A DNA stretch of 64,000 bases from the NCBI GenBank assembly GCA_002428995.1, contig DIYJ01000009.1, forward strand, positions 62,001 through 126,000, read 5' to 3'. Position numbers and translations under genes: made by a program. Positions 8,124 to 16,264 of the stretch are shown piece after piece (within the stretch, counting starts at the first letter, position 1; the number at the start of each line of letters is the position of its first letter). Under the pieces are notes generated by a model. That model ran no database searches. It had not been told where the DNA came from and saw only the letters and a program-made list of their open reading frames with translations. This DNA is from Flavobacteriales bacterium UBA6057 (GTDB lineage Bacteria; Bacteroidota; Bacteroidia; Flavobacteriales_G; Salibacteraceae).

Positions 8124-9332
8124 ATGAAAATGCGACTTCCCTTCATGCTATTCGTGGTGTTAGCTCTCCTGATTGCCTCGCCACTTCAAGCTCAGCAGCT
8201 GACGTTTAAAACCAGCGCTGACCTAAGTGTTGGAGCTGAAATGTGGGAAGACTATGGAAGCAGTCTCCAGGGTAAGTCTGTGGCTGTCGTGGCCAATCAC
8301 ACCTCCTTTGTTGGAGATCTGCATTTGGTGGACTACTTGCTGGAAAAGCAGGTGAAGGTCGTTCGTGTGTTTGCCCCTGAACATGGATTTCGCGGTAAGG
8401 CCGATGCTGGAGAAAAGGTGGAAAGTGGAAAGGACGCCAAAACCGGATTGCCCATCATCAGCCTTTACGGCTCACACAAGAAACCAACCGAGGAAGACCT
8501 TTCAGGCATTGACGTTGTCATCTTTGATATCCAGGATGTAGGCGCTCGCTTTTACACCTATATCTCCACAATGACCTATGTGATGGAAGCCTGTGCTGAG
8601 CAGGGGAAGCAAGTGTTGATCCTCGATCGCCCAAATCCCAATGGTTTCTATGTGGACGGGCCTGTTCTTGAGGAGGCGCATGAATCCTTTGTCGGGGTGC
8701 TGCCTATTCCGGTGGTACATGCTATGACAGTGGCAGAGCTGGCTCAAATGATCAATGGTGAAGGTTGGCTGGAAGGCGGCTCGAAGTGTGATTTGCAGGT
8801 GGTGAAGTGCAAGGGCTACACACACCGCGATGTATATGTCCTGCCCATTAAGCCATCTCCGAACTTGCCCACTGCGAATTCAATTTTACTCTATCCCAGT
8901 TTGTGCTTTTTTGAAGGAACCAGTTTTTCTGTTGGGCGCGGCACTGATCATCCATTCGAAGTGTTTGGCCACCCCAATGCCACGATTGGTTCGTTTGTAT
9001 TTGTCCCGGCACCCAATGAGGGTTCAAAGCATCCTCCTCATAATGGCGTTCCCTGCGTAGGTTGGGACCTGACGCAGGTAGGAGGGAAGCGTGTGAAAGA
9101 AAAGCAGACGCTGATTCTGGATTGGATTCTGGATGCCTACGAATCGTTCCCCAATAAGGAATCGTTCTTTTTGAAGAATGGCTTTTTTGAGAAACTCGCG
9201 GGTACAAAAACGCTAAGAGCTCAGATCATCGCACAGAAAAGTGCAGATGAAATCAGGGCCTCCTGGCAAGAGGGTTTGACCTCCTTCAAAGCAAAACGAA
9301 AGAAATACTTACTCTATCCGGATTTCGAATAA
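8124..9332 (+). CDS. DUF1343 protein, exo-beta-N-acetylmuramidase NamZ-like
   Basis: The real start is taken as ATG 8124, giving 402 residues with a clean signal peptide (MKMRLPFMLFVVLALLIASP then LQAQQ); a longer frame back to 7947 would bury the signal. The mature protein has the DUF1343 signatures FAPEHGFRGKADAGE, SLYGSHKKP, IFDIQDVGARFYTYISTM and LDRPNPNG. The founding member, NamZ of Tannerella, cleaves N-acetylmuramic acid from peptidoglycan fragments, so this is likely a periplasmic cell-wall recycling enzyme. It converges with the aminotransferase gene, leaving one base between the two stop codons. A weak GAGATTTG box lies 4 nt before the start. Confidence 0.88.
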   Translation: MKMRLPFMLFVVLALLIASPLQAQQLTFKTSADLSVGAEMWEDYGSSLQGKSVAVVANHTSFVGDLHLVDYLLEKQVKVVRVFAPEHGFRGKADAGEKVESGKDAKTGLPIISLYGSHKKPTEEDLSGIDVVIFDIQDVGARFYTYISTMTYVMEACAEQGKQVLILDRPNPNGFYVDGPVLEEAHESFVGVLPIPVVHAMTVAELAQMINGEGWLEGGSKCDLQVVKCKGYTHRDVYVLPIKPSPNLPTANSILLYPSLCFFEGTSFSVGRGTDHPFEVFGHPNATIGSFVFVPAPNEGSKHPPHNGVPCVGWDLTQVGGKRVKEKQTLILDWILDAYESFPNKESFFLKNGFFEKLAGTKTLRAQIIAQKSADEIRASWQEGLTSFKAKRKKYLLYPDFE

Positions 9333-9333
9333 T

Positions 9334-10560
9334 CTAGGCTTCGGCCTGCTGGCGCTCGGTAATCTCCGTTCTCCCCGGATACACCTTCAGCGCTTCACTG
9401 AGCACTTCCACCGCTAATTCCAACAGAGGCTTTTCCAGTACGTAGGCAATTCTCACCTCTTGCTTGCCCAAGCCTTTGGAAGCATAGAAACCTTCACCCG
9501 GAGCCATCATGACGGTGGCATTCTTGTGCGTGAAATGCTCTAGCATCCACTGGCAGAATTTATCGGAGCTATCTACTGGTAGCTTAGCCATGGCATAAAA
9601 GGCTCCACCTGGCATCGGGCATTGCACGCCTTCAATGGCATTCAAACCTTTCACCAGTGTGTTTCTCCGATCTACATACTCTGCGGCAACCTCGTCAAAG
9701 TAAGACTGGGGAGTTTGCAGTGCCGCTTCACTGGCAATCTGTCCCAGTGTTGGAGGACTTAGACGCGCTTGTGCAAACTTGAGAGCTGTATTCATCACCG
9801 ATTTGTTTCGGGAGATCACAGCACCTACACGCGCTCCACACATGCTGTAGCGCTTGGATACGGAATCCACCACCACACTGTGTTCTTCCAAACCTTCCAG
9901 CGTAAGGATGGAACGGTGCTTGGCTCCATCGTAGCAGAATTCCCGATAGACCTCATCGGCAAAGAGGAACAGATCGTGCTCAATGACCAGTTCACGCAAC
10001 GTTTCCAGTTCTTCATCTGTGTAGAGGTATCCAGTCGGATTACCGGGATTACAGATCATGATTCCGCGCGTCCTTGGGCCGATCAGTTTACGGAACTCCT
10101 CGATAGGAGGCAGGGCATAGCTGTCTTCAATGTAGGTGGTGATCGGCCGCAGGATCACTTGTGCTTCCAGCGCAAAGCCATTGTAGTTGGCATAAAAGGG
10201 CTCCGGAACGATTACCTCGTCTTCAGCATTGAAGCAAGTCATCATCGCGAACATGATGGCTTCGGAACCACCATTTGTAACAAGGATATCTTTGAAACTG
10301 ACGGGAATGTTGTGCTTGTTGTAGTAGTCTGCCAGGCCTCTGCGGTAGCTTTCGTAACCAGCTGAGTGGCTGTACTCAATCACCTCGCGATCGATGTTCT
10401 TGATCGCATCCAGTGCTACATCCGGTGTTTTGATGTCCGGCTGACCGATGTTCAGGTAAATGACCTGATTACCCGCAGCTTCTGCTGCTTCAGCATAGGG
10501 AACAAGCTTTCGGATGGGGGATTCGGGCATTGCAAAGCCCTTTTTGGAAATGACCGGCAT
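9334..10560 (-). CDS. Class I/II PLP-dependent aminotransferase (aspartate aminotransferase family)
   Basis: A 408-residue fold-type I aminotransferase. Visible landmarks are NIGQPD near residue 40, NGGSEA (96-101), the NPGNPTG loop (171-177), DEVYREF (202-208) and the PLP lysine Lys236 in SVSKRYSMCG, followed by a conserved Arg in GARVG. Full length for the family. The exact amino donor cannot be told; relatives act on aspartate, tyrosine or alanine. On its strand an AACGTTTG sequence lies 2 nt from the ATG. It is separated from upstream genes by a repeat-bearing intergenic region. Confidence 0.92.
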   Translation of the reverse strand: MPVISKKGFAMPESPIRKLVPYAEAAEAAGNQVIYLNIGQPDIKTPDVALDAIKNIDREVIEYSHSAGYESYRRGLADYYNKHNIPVSFKDILVTNGGSEAIMFAMMTCFNAEDEVIVPEPFYANYNGFALEAQVILRPITTYIEDSYALPPIEEFRKLIGPRTRGIMICNPGNPTGYLYTDEELETLRELVIEHDLFLFADEVYREFCYDGAKHRSILTLEGLEEHSVVVDSVSKRYSMCGARVGAVISRNKSVMNTALKFAQARLSPPTLGQIASEAALQTPQSYFDEVAAEYVDRRNTLVKGLNAIEGVQCPMPGGAFYAMAKLPVDSSDKFCQWMLEHFTHKNATVMMAPGEGFYASKGLGKQEVRIAYVLEKPLLELAVEVLSEALKVYPGRTEITERQQAEA

Positions 10561-10724
10561 GGCAAACGTTTAAGAGTTTCGGAAGTGCCCTCATGAGGAT
10601 TACTTCAAACGAGGGTCAAAGATAATGGCGAGGAACCATAAGGTGGAAAACAAAAAAGGAAGCTTTGGTATAGGAATGAGCTTTACTGCCTGAGATTGAA
10701 TCATAGGGTTTTTACAAAGCACAA

Positions 10725-10834
10725 TCACCCTTCGAGACGGCCCTTTACAGGGCCTCCTCAGGATGACTTTCCGTTTTGAAAGGAGGTTCTGTCATCCTGA
10801 GGAATGCCGCCAAGCGGCATGTCTCGAAGGGTGA
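10725..10834. repeat. REP-like paired-arm inverted repeat, copy 1
   Basis: Outer 14-bp perfect inverted repeat TCACCCTTCGAGAC (10725-10738) and GTCTCGAAGGGTGA (10821-10834). Next to each arm is a small palindrome (GGCCCTTTACAGGGCC on the left, ATGCCGCCAAGCGGCAT on the right), then CTCAGGATGAC / GTCATCCTGAG, with a unique centre of about 25 nt. A second copy sits at 58991-59115. The rest of the gap 10561-10944 holds no gene that I can support. Confidence 0.85.
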
Positions 10835-10890
10835 CCATACCGCGTGCCCATCGAAAGATAAACCCTCAGAGGCACGGATCAATAAAAACA

Positions 10891-10920
10891 AAAAAGGCCA
10901 CGCTGTTGAGCGTAGCCTTT
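10891..10920 (-). terminator. Rho-independent terminator of the DUF1573 gene
   Basis: Read on the minus strand: AAAGGCTACGCT, loop CAAC, AGCGTGGCCTTT, then a T-run. It lies 24 nt after the DUF1573 stop codon. Confidence 0.88.
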
Positions 10921-10944
10921 CAATGCTTTATTGACTCTACCGAT

Positions 10945-11397
10945 TTACTTCGCAGTAGGAGCAAGGGCTGGAGCGTCCTTCACTGGCATGGATTGCTCAG
11001 CTTTTGGCGCTGCCTCAATGTTTCCTTTGATGCGGATCACCTTGGTTGGAGAGTTGCTGGCGTTTGAAGTGATGGTCACTGACTTGTTGATCGGACCAAC
11101 ACGCTTGCTATCGTAACGAACCTTGATAGCTGCAGAAGCACCTGGAGCAATTGGCTCACGTGGCCATTCTGGAACTGTACATCCGCAAGAACCCTTGGCG
11201 TTGGAAATGATGAGAGCTTCAGTTCCGGTGTTAGTAAACTTGAATTCAGTGGAGGCATCTCCATGCTGCTTCATGTTACCGAAATCGTGAACTTCTTTTT
11301 CGAATTCAATATCCGCTCCGCTCTGGCTTGCTTCCTGAGCAACACCTGCAAGAGACATCGTCAGAATTGCACTGAGTGCTAGGAATAGATGTTTCAT
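10945..11397 (-). CDS. DUF1573 secreted protein
   Basis: A 150-residue exported protein with a signal peptide (cleavage near residue 20 after GVAQ). The mature part is one DUF1573 Ig-like domain: VHDFGNMKQHGDASTEFKFTN, then SCGCTVPEW, APGASAAIKVRYDS and PTKVIRIKGN, followed by a Pro/Ala-rich tail. DUF1573 proteins are common, highly expressed envelope proteins of Bacteroidota of unknown role. It is a single-gene unit: own terminator at 10891-10920 and a TACATTTG box 24 nt upstream of the ATG. Confidence 0.9.
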   Translation of the reverse strand: MKHLFLALSAILTMSLAGVAQEASQSGADIEFEKEVHDFGNMKQHGDASTEFKFTNTGTEALIISNAKGSCGCTVPEWPREPIAPGASAAIKVRYDSKRVGPINKSVTITSNASNSPTKVIRIKGNIEAAPKAEQSMPVKDAPALAPTAK

Positions 11398-11421
11398 GGT
11401 CTTTATTGGTTTTTGTCTTCA

Positions 11422-11429
11422 CAAATGTA
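11422..11429 (-). promoter_or_regulatory. Promoter -7 box (TACATTTG) of the DUF1573 gene
   Basis: TACATTTG on the minus strand fits TAnnTTTG and sits 24 nt from the ATG, leaving a short 5' leader. No convincing -33 element at the usual distance. Confidence 0.5.
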
Positions 11430-11502
11430 AAAGCTCCTTGAGCAAACTTCCTAGCCTTAACACAACATTAACAGCAGGAATAGCCCGTCCTTGCTGGGAA
11501 AT

Positions 11503-12261
11503 TTAAACATATCCCATCACCCAGTAGGAAGCAAATCCCAGCCATTCGTGTAGCAGCGCATTCCACTGCGTCAGGGCATAAGCATTGGGAATCAACAGAT
11601 GGTCGAGGCCGTATTCCCGTTTTCCAGTCATGATGTCGGTTGAGTAGGGCACGACCGTCAAACCTACCTGATCAAAACACGCTTGAGCTCGCCTCATGTG
11701 TCTGGCTGAGGTGATCAACAGAACGGACTGATGATGCAGTTCTCTGTTCTCTAAAATAGATTGCGTTTCCCGTGCATTCTCCCAAGTGTTTCTCGACTCT
11801 GTTTCGAGGATGATCTGATTTTTACGAATGCCGATCTCCCGCAAAAAGTCATTCACAAAAACAGCTTCCCGCTGCTCAGGTTTCAAAATGAAACCCGAGC
11901 CTCCGCTCAGGAGCAGCTTGTCGATTTTTCCCGTCTTCAACAGGCGTATGCCCTGCATGAGTCGATCTGTGCTTTCACGGAAAACAATGCGTTCGTTTTC
12001 GGGATTGTAATAAGCATATCCACCCAACACCACTCCCACTTTGTAGCCTTCCAATTCCTGGTCTTGTACCATTGGAACTTCCCACCACAGGTTCACTTCG
12101 TGCAGGATAAAAGAGTTCCCAAATACCAGCAGAATGCCGAGCGACATCCATCGCATTTTTCTGGCGCGCTTCTTCCAAATAAAGCTCAACGCCATGAGGA
12201 GAATGGCCCAAGTGAGTGGGGCGATGAGGAAATGAAGGATTTTAGAGAGGATGAAGAACAT
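11503..12261 (-). CDS. YdcF/ElyC/SanA family membrane protein (DUF218)
   Basis: The chosen start is ATG at 12261, giving 252 residues; the frame could extend to 12444 but those 61 residues are polar, unlike the family, and overlap the divergent HAD gene. Two hydrophobic helices (about 5-25 and 38-56) precede a DUF218 domain with VGVVLGGYAYYNPENERI, LLLSGGSGF, ESRNTWENARET and LLITSARHMRRAQACF. Family members are implicated in envelope integrity and peptidoglycan or enterobacterial common antigen metabolism. Probably inner-membrane anchored with a periplasmic domain. Its actual reaction is unknown. Confidence 0.88.
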   Translation of the reverse strand: MFFILSKILHFLIAPLTWAILLMALSFIWKKRARKMRWMSLGILLVFGNSFILHEVNLWWEVPMVQDQELEGYKVGVVLGGYAYYNPENERIVFRESTDRLMQGIRLLKTGKIDKLLLSGGSGFILKPEQREAVFVNDFLREIGIRKNQIILETESRNTWENARETQSILENRELHHQSVLLITSARHMRRAQACFDQVGLTVVPYSTDIMTGKREYGLDHLLIPNAYALTQWNALLHEWLGFASYWVMGYV

Positions 12262-12395
12262 CTGTCGAAGCGAAGGATGGCTTGGTGGAACAAGAACGAA
12301 AGTAACGGAGATCGGACGAAAATGAACGGACTGGTTTTCAGTCGGGACGTGTTGATCCAAATTTTGATTGAACGTCCAAACGGTTGGTTGGAGTC

Positions 12396-12403
12396 TAATT
12401 TTG
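12396..12403 (+). promoter_or_regulatory. Promoter -7 box (TAATTTTG) of the HAD phosphatase gene
   Basis: TAATTTTG matches TAnnTTTG and lies 20 nt before the ATG at 12424. Confidence 0.45.
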
Positions 12404-12423
12404 CTGCTTAAACAAACGACTGG

Positions 12424-12957
12424 ATGGCAGATTGGATGGAGCAAGTGGATGAGAGCTGGACGCTATTCCTCGACAGGGACGGGGTGATCAATGAACGATT
12501 GCCGGGAGATTATGTGAAAAACGTCAGCGAGTTTGTCTTCTTACCGGGAGCGGAATTGGCGATCCGAGCCTTGACGATGGCCTTTGGTCGAACGGTGGTT
12601 GTCACCAATCAACAGGGAATTGGCAAGGGAATCATGACTGCGGAAGACTTGGTCGCTGTGCATGAGTATATGCTTCATCATGTTTCGGAAGCTGGTGGAG
12701 TGATTGATCGCGTGTATTTATGTCCCGAACTGGCGGGGGATAATCCTAAGTGCCGCAAACCGAACACGGGAATGGCGGAACAGGCCAAACGAGACTTTCC
12801 TGAGATTGATTTTCAAAGGGCTGTGATGGTTGGAGACTCTCCTTCTGACATGGAGTTTGGCGACCGGATGCAGATGAAAACGGTGTTCATCGGCCAACGC
12901 GATGAAGGGCTCTGCTTTGAATCGCTCGCGCAATTTGCAGACCAACTCTTCGTATAA
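12424..12957 (+). CDS. HAD-IIIA phosphatase, GmhB/HisB-N-like
   Basis: A 177-residue HAD hydrolase. The nucleophile motif is FLDRDGVIN (Asp17, Asp19), motif II is VTNQQG, the lysine/arginine region is CRKPNTGM and motif III is VGDSPSDMEFG. This layout fits D-glycero-D-manno-heptose-1,7-bisphosphate 7-phosphatase (LPS heptose pathway) and the related histidinol-phosphatase. The zinc loop is reduced: where GmhB has C-x-H and C-x-C, this protein reads CPE...PKC, keeping only two cysteines. No other heptose or histidine genes are near, so the substrate is uncertain. Confidence 0.85.
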   Translation: MADWMEQVDESWTLFLDRDGVINERLPGDYVKNVSEFVFLPGAELAIRALTMAFGRTVVVTNQQGIGKGIMTAEDLVAVHEYMLHHVSEAGGVIDRVYLCPELAGDNPKCRKPNTGMAEQAKRDFPEIDFQRAVMVGDSPSDMEFGDRMQMKTVFIGQRDEGLCFESLAQFADQLFV

Positions 12958-12979
12958 ATCAACTAATCTTGAATCCCGC

Positions 12980-12987
12980 TACATTTG
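12980..12987 (+). promoter_or_regulatory. Promoter -7 box (TACATTTG) 5 nt from start codon
   Basis: TACATTTG matches TAnnTTTG and ends 5 nt before the ATG at 12993. This both supports that start over the upstream TTG at 12969 and suggests a leaderless or near-leaderless mRNA. Confidence 0.55.
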
Positions 12988-12992
12988 ATCGC

Positions 12993-13793
12993 ATGCGTAT
13001 CACCTTCACATCACTGATTGTATTCCTGACTTTGCTGAGCGCTCAGTACAGCATCGCCCAGGTAAATCAAAAGGATGCGAATGGTTTGAAGCAAGGGGCG
13101 TGGGAAAAGAAGTTCCCGAATGGCAAGCTGCGCTACAAAGGCCAGTTCAGGGATGATGTGCCGGTCGGAACGTTCACTTACTATTTTGAAGAAGGCGGAA
13201 AAAGTGCTGAGATCCAACACCTTTCGGAAGGGGCAGGGGCCATGGCTACCTTCTTTCACAAAAACGGAACGGTGATGGGCGAGGGGCTCTACGTTCAGCA
13301 GCAGAAGGAAGGTGAATGGAAGTTTTACGACAACAAGAGCGTGCTCAGTTCCATCGACCACTACAAAGAAGGCAAGCTACACGGCACCTCTAAGGTGCTT
13401 TATCTGAACGGAGACATCAGTGCGGAATACGTTTATGAAAACGGAATGAAGTCCGGACCTTTCAAAGAGTATTTCACCGGGAACAAGTTGAGCATTGAAG
13501 GAACCTTCAAAAATGACAGCTTCGATGGGGATTATAAATCCTACCACGATTCAGGCCAGCTCAAGGAAGAAGGGCAGTACGTAGATGGCAAGAAAGACGG
13601 CCATTGGGTGTACTATGCTCCCGAGGGACAAATCATGGCGCAGGAAATCTATGAAATGGGTGAGCTGACGAAGCAAAAGGTGGAAGAATCCTTCCAGCAG
13701 GATAAGCTTTTACCCGTGGAACTGAACCCCGATGACATCATCGATGAATCAGAGGTAGATCCCACCCGCAGCACCTGGGATGGTGATCGCTAA
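12993..13793 (+). CDS. Secreted MORN-2 repeat protein (YwqK-like)
   Basis: Start ATG 12993 gives 266 residues beginning with a signal peptide (MRITFTSLIVFLTLLSAQYS, then IAQ). The mature protein is a series of about seven MORN-like repeats of roughly 23 residues with the pattern G-x-W-x-x-Y-x-x-G-x-L-x-x-x-G-x-Y (for instance KQGAWEKKFPNGKLRYKGQF and KDGHWVYYAPEGQIM). Such proteins are labelled YwqK antitoxins after one Bacillus member, but in Bacteroidota they are exported and their role is not known; there is no toxin gene beside it. Its TAA overlaps the stop of the convergent SRPBCC gene. Confidence 0.85.
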   Translation: MRITFTSLIVFLTLLSAQYSIAQVNQKDANGLKQGAWEKKFPNGKLRYKGQFRDDVPVGTFTYYFEEGGKSAEIQHLSEGAGAMATFFHKNGTVMGEGLYVQQQKEGEWKFYDNKSVLSSIDHYKEGKLHGTSKVLYLNGDISAEYVYENGMKSGPFKEYFTGNKLSIEGTFKNDSFDGDYKSYHDSGQLKEEGQYVDGKKDGHWVYYAPEGQIMAQEIYEMGELTKQKVEESFQQDKLLPVELNPDDIIDESEVDPTRSTWDGDR

Positions 13794-14236
13794 CCTTGTT
13801 TCTCGGCAAAAGCCTTGAACTCATCCAGGTACAGCTGACTTTGCTTTTTGAAAGCACCGGGCATCAGCGCTCCCATGAGCTTCATTCCGAAGTTCTTGAA
13901 CTGGAATTCACTTTCAGAAATCCACTTGGTGGTGTTTTCACTCAGGGCTTCGAAGCGATTGTGCTGAATGTTCATCACTGCATTTGCTTCAAACGAAGCG
14001 TCCCAACCGTTGGGGAAATCACTTTTTAGAACGGTCTCCACCATTTCAATGTCACGCTTCCCCATTTTGTACTTGAGCCGGGATTTTGACCCGACAGCTC
14101 CCGGTTCACCGCTGATGCGTTCCATGCTGACAAATCCAGGTTGCCAGTGCTTTAGGTTTTCATTATTGTCTATGAGCTCCACAACTCGTTGTCGGGGAAC
14201 ATTAATGGTGACTTCGGTGGTGTATTTCAATGCCAT
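13790..14236 (-). CDS. SRPBCC (START/polyketide cyclase fold) family protein
   Basis: A 148-residue cytoplasmic protein of the SRPBCC fold: N-terminal strand EVTINVPRQRVVELIDN, the segment LKHWQPGFVSMERISGEPG, strands with KMGKRDIEMVETVL, and a long C-terminal helix KKQSQLYLDEFKAFAEKQG. Members bind hydrophobic ligands or act as cyclase-like enzymes; the ligand is not predictable. Its stop codon shares bases with the stop of the convergent MORN gene (13790-13793). A TAACTTCG box lies about 17 nt upstream of the ATG on its strand. Confidence 0.82.
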   Translation of the reverse strand: MALKYTTEVTINVPRQRVVELIDNNENLKHWQPGFVSMERISGEPGAVGSKSRLKYKMGKRDIEMVETVLKSDFPNGWDASFEANAVMNIQHNRFEALSENTTKWISESEFQFKNFGMKLMGALMPGAFKKQSQLYLDEFKAFAEKQG

Positions 14237-14442
14237 AGTAGTTTGGTTTTGAGCGAAGTTAGCATTTCAAATAAACCAACTAAAGTTTTAGTAGGTTTTG
14301 ATTGCCGCCCTTTAGAATTCGGCTTTGAGGCGCTTTTTATGGTTGAAAAGGTTGCCATTTTGGTATTCCTGCGATTCTCCCTGAGAATTAAGAACTTTGC
14401 ACCTTCATTCGGGGTTGTATGACCGTCTGAACAAAGAAGACC

Positions 14443-15594
14443 ATGAGCAAGAAGGGAAGAATACTGGTTGCGATGAGTGGCGGAATTGATAGTTCCGTAG
14501 CCGCGATGATGTTGCATGACGAAGGTTATGAAGTGATTGGTGTGACCATGAAAACATGGGATTACGCCACTTCTGGAGGCAAGCGAAAAACTACCGGATG
14601 CTGCAGCCTGGATGACATCAACGATGCACGAAACCTGGCAGTCGATCGTGGGTTTCATCACTTCATCCTGGACATCCGCGAAGAGTTTGGTGATTTCATC
14701 ATCGACAATTTTGTGGACGAATACCTGGCCGGCCGAACGCCCAATCCATGCATCATGTGTAACACTCACATCAAGTGGGATGCGCTGCTGCGCAGAGCTG
14801 ATCAGTTGGATTGCGAATTCATTGCGACAGGGCACTATGCGAATCAGCGGGAAGAAAACGGACGCCAGGTGATTTCCAAGGGGCTTGACGAGAACAAGGA
14901 TCAATCCTACGTTTTGTGGGGATTGAGCCAGGAAGCGCTAGCCCGGACGGTGTTTCCCCTTGGAAAGTTTACGAAGCCTGCCATTCGCCAAATGGCTTTT
15001 GACCATGGGTTCGAGGAGCTTGCCAGGAAGAACGAGAGTTACGAGATCTGCTTTGTTCCCGACAACGATTATCGGGGATTTCTCAATCGAAGAGTAGACG
15101 GCCTGGAAGACCGGATGAGTGGTGGCAAGTTTGTTGACAAGGATGGAAAAGTACTGGGAGAACATCGTGGTTATCCTTACTACACCATCGGACAGCGCAA
15201 AGGCCTGGGAATGGCCTTTGGCGAACCAATGTTTGTAACCCGCATCGACCCGACAACCAATACTGTAGTGCTCGGAAGGGAAGAAGACCTGGAAGGAAAG
15301 AGCATGCTGGTGAGGAATGTGAACCTTCAGAAGTATGCTTCGCTGGAGGATGGCAAGGAGGCTTTGACCAAAATCCGCTACAAAGACAAAGGAGCCATGA
15401 GCCAGGTATTCAACGAGCCGGATGGAAGGATTCGCATTGAGTTTGCACATAATGTTTCGGCCATAGCTCCCGGCCAGAGTGCAGTCATGTACGAAGGAAA
15501 CGATGTGATTGGCGGAGGTTTCATATCAAGAAACAAGGAGATTCCGGCTGATTTCTCTCAAAAGATCATTGCAGGTGAAAAGGTGGGCGCCTAG
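14443..15594 (+). CDS. mnmA: tRNA-specific 2-thiouridylase MnmA
   Basis: A 383-residue enzyme that thiolates U34 of Lys, Glu and Gln tRNAs. It has the PP-loop SGGIDSS (12-18), the catalytic Cys103 in NPCIMCN, the second cysteine Cys203 in YEICFVPD, the THIKW segment, GHYAN, and the central and C-terminal barrel domains (TIGQRKGLG; RIEFAHNVSAIAPGQSAVMYE). Full length for the family and both cysteines are intact. A GAACTTTG sequence about 50 nt upstream is a weak -7 candidate. The next gene starts inside its last 20 nt. Confidence 0.97.
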   Translation: MSKKGRILVAMSGGIDSSVAAMMLHDEGYEVIGVTMKTWDYATSGGKRKTTGCCSLDDINDARNLAVDRGFHHFILDIREEFGDFIIDNFVDEYLAGRTPNPCIMCNTHIKWDALLRRADQLDCEFIATGHYANQREENGRQVISKGLDENKDQSYVLWGLSQEALARTVFPLGKFTKPAIRQMAFDHGFEELARKNESYEICFVPDNDYRGFLNRRVDGLEDRMSGGKFVDKDGKVLGEHRGYPYYTIGQRKGLGMAFGEPMFVTRIDPTTNTVVLGREEDLEGKSMLVRNVNLQKYASLEDGKEALTKIRYKDKGAMSQVFNEPDGRIRIEFAHNVSAIAPGQSAVMYEGNDVIGGGFISRNKEIPADFSQKIIAGEKVGA

Positions 15595-16264
15595 AATATT
15601 CTCGCTGAGCCTCGTGCTTGCGGTGGGATGCGGTGGAGACGACCCCGATGAGTTCACTCCAACCGATTTTGGTTATGACTACCTGCCGTTGACTGTTGGT
15701 GACTGGATAGAATACAAAGTGGATTCCACGGTATACGATGACTTCACCCAGTCCGTAGACACGTTTACTTTCTTCCACCGGGAACAAATCGTGGAATCAT
15801 ACGATGACCTGGAAGGTCGTGAAGTGTACAGAGTGGAACGCTTTCGCAAGGAAAGCGAAGGAGATACCTACAGGCGGATCCTGACCTTTGAACTGCTACA
15901 AACCGCACAGCGAGCGGAGCGCAAAGCTTTTGGTCAACGGATTGTGCCGCTTACGTATCCCGTTTCAGAGGGACGTACGTGGGATGCCAACGCATTCAAC
16001 ACCGACCAAAGTCAGGATTACGAATACCTGAGCGTAGATGATCTTGAGTCTATCAATGGGCTGGATTTTCAGCAGAGCGTTCGTGTACTGCAAGCCAATG
16101 ACACCGACAACTTTGTGATTCGGGAATATGCCGAAGAACGTTACGCCCGTGGCATTGGCCTGATTTATCAGGAAAATCTCTTCATCGAAACCCAGTTCGG
16201 AATCGACTCAGGGCTCCACATGATCCGTTCCATTGTGGATTGGTCGCGCAGCGATAGCCTCTAG
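15575..16264 (+). CDS. Hypothetical lipoprotein overlapping the end of mnmA
   Basis: The likely start is GTG 15575, inside the last 20 nt of mnmA, because the peptide from there (VKRWAPRIFSLSLVLAVGC) is a proper lipoprotein signal with Cys19. The 229-residue product has an acidic linker (GGDDPDEFTPTDF) and a domain with the phrase YLPLTVGDWIEYKVDST, seen in many Bacteroidota lipoproteins, then a beta-rich region. No family function is known. The overlap implies translational coupling to mnmA. Its TAG stop shares bases with the stop of the convergent regulator gene at 16261-16264. Confidence 0.8.
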   Translation: MKRWAPRIFSLSLVLAVGCGGDDPDEFTPTDFGYDYLPLTVGDWIEYKVDSTVYDDFTQSVDTFTFFHREQIVESYDDLEGREVYRVERFRKESEGDTYRRILTFELLQTAQRAERKAFGQRIVPLTYPVSEGRTWDANAFNTDQSQDYEYLSVDDLESINGLDFQQSVRVLQANDTDNFVIREYAEERYARGIGLIYQENLFIETQFGIDSGLHMIRSIVDWSRSDSL

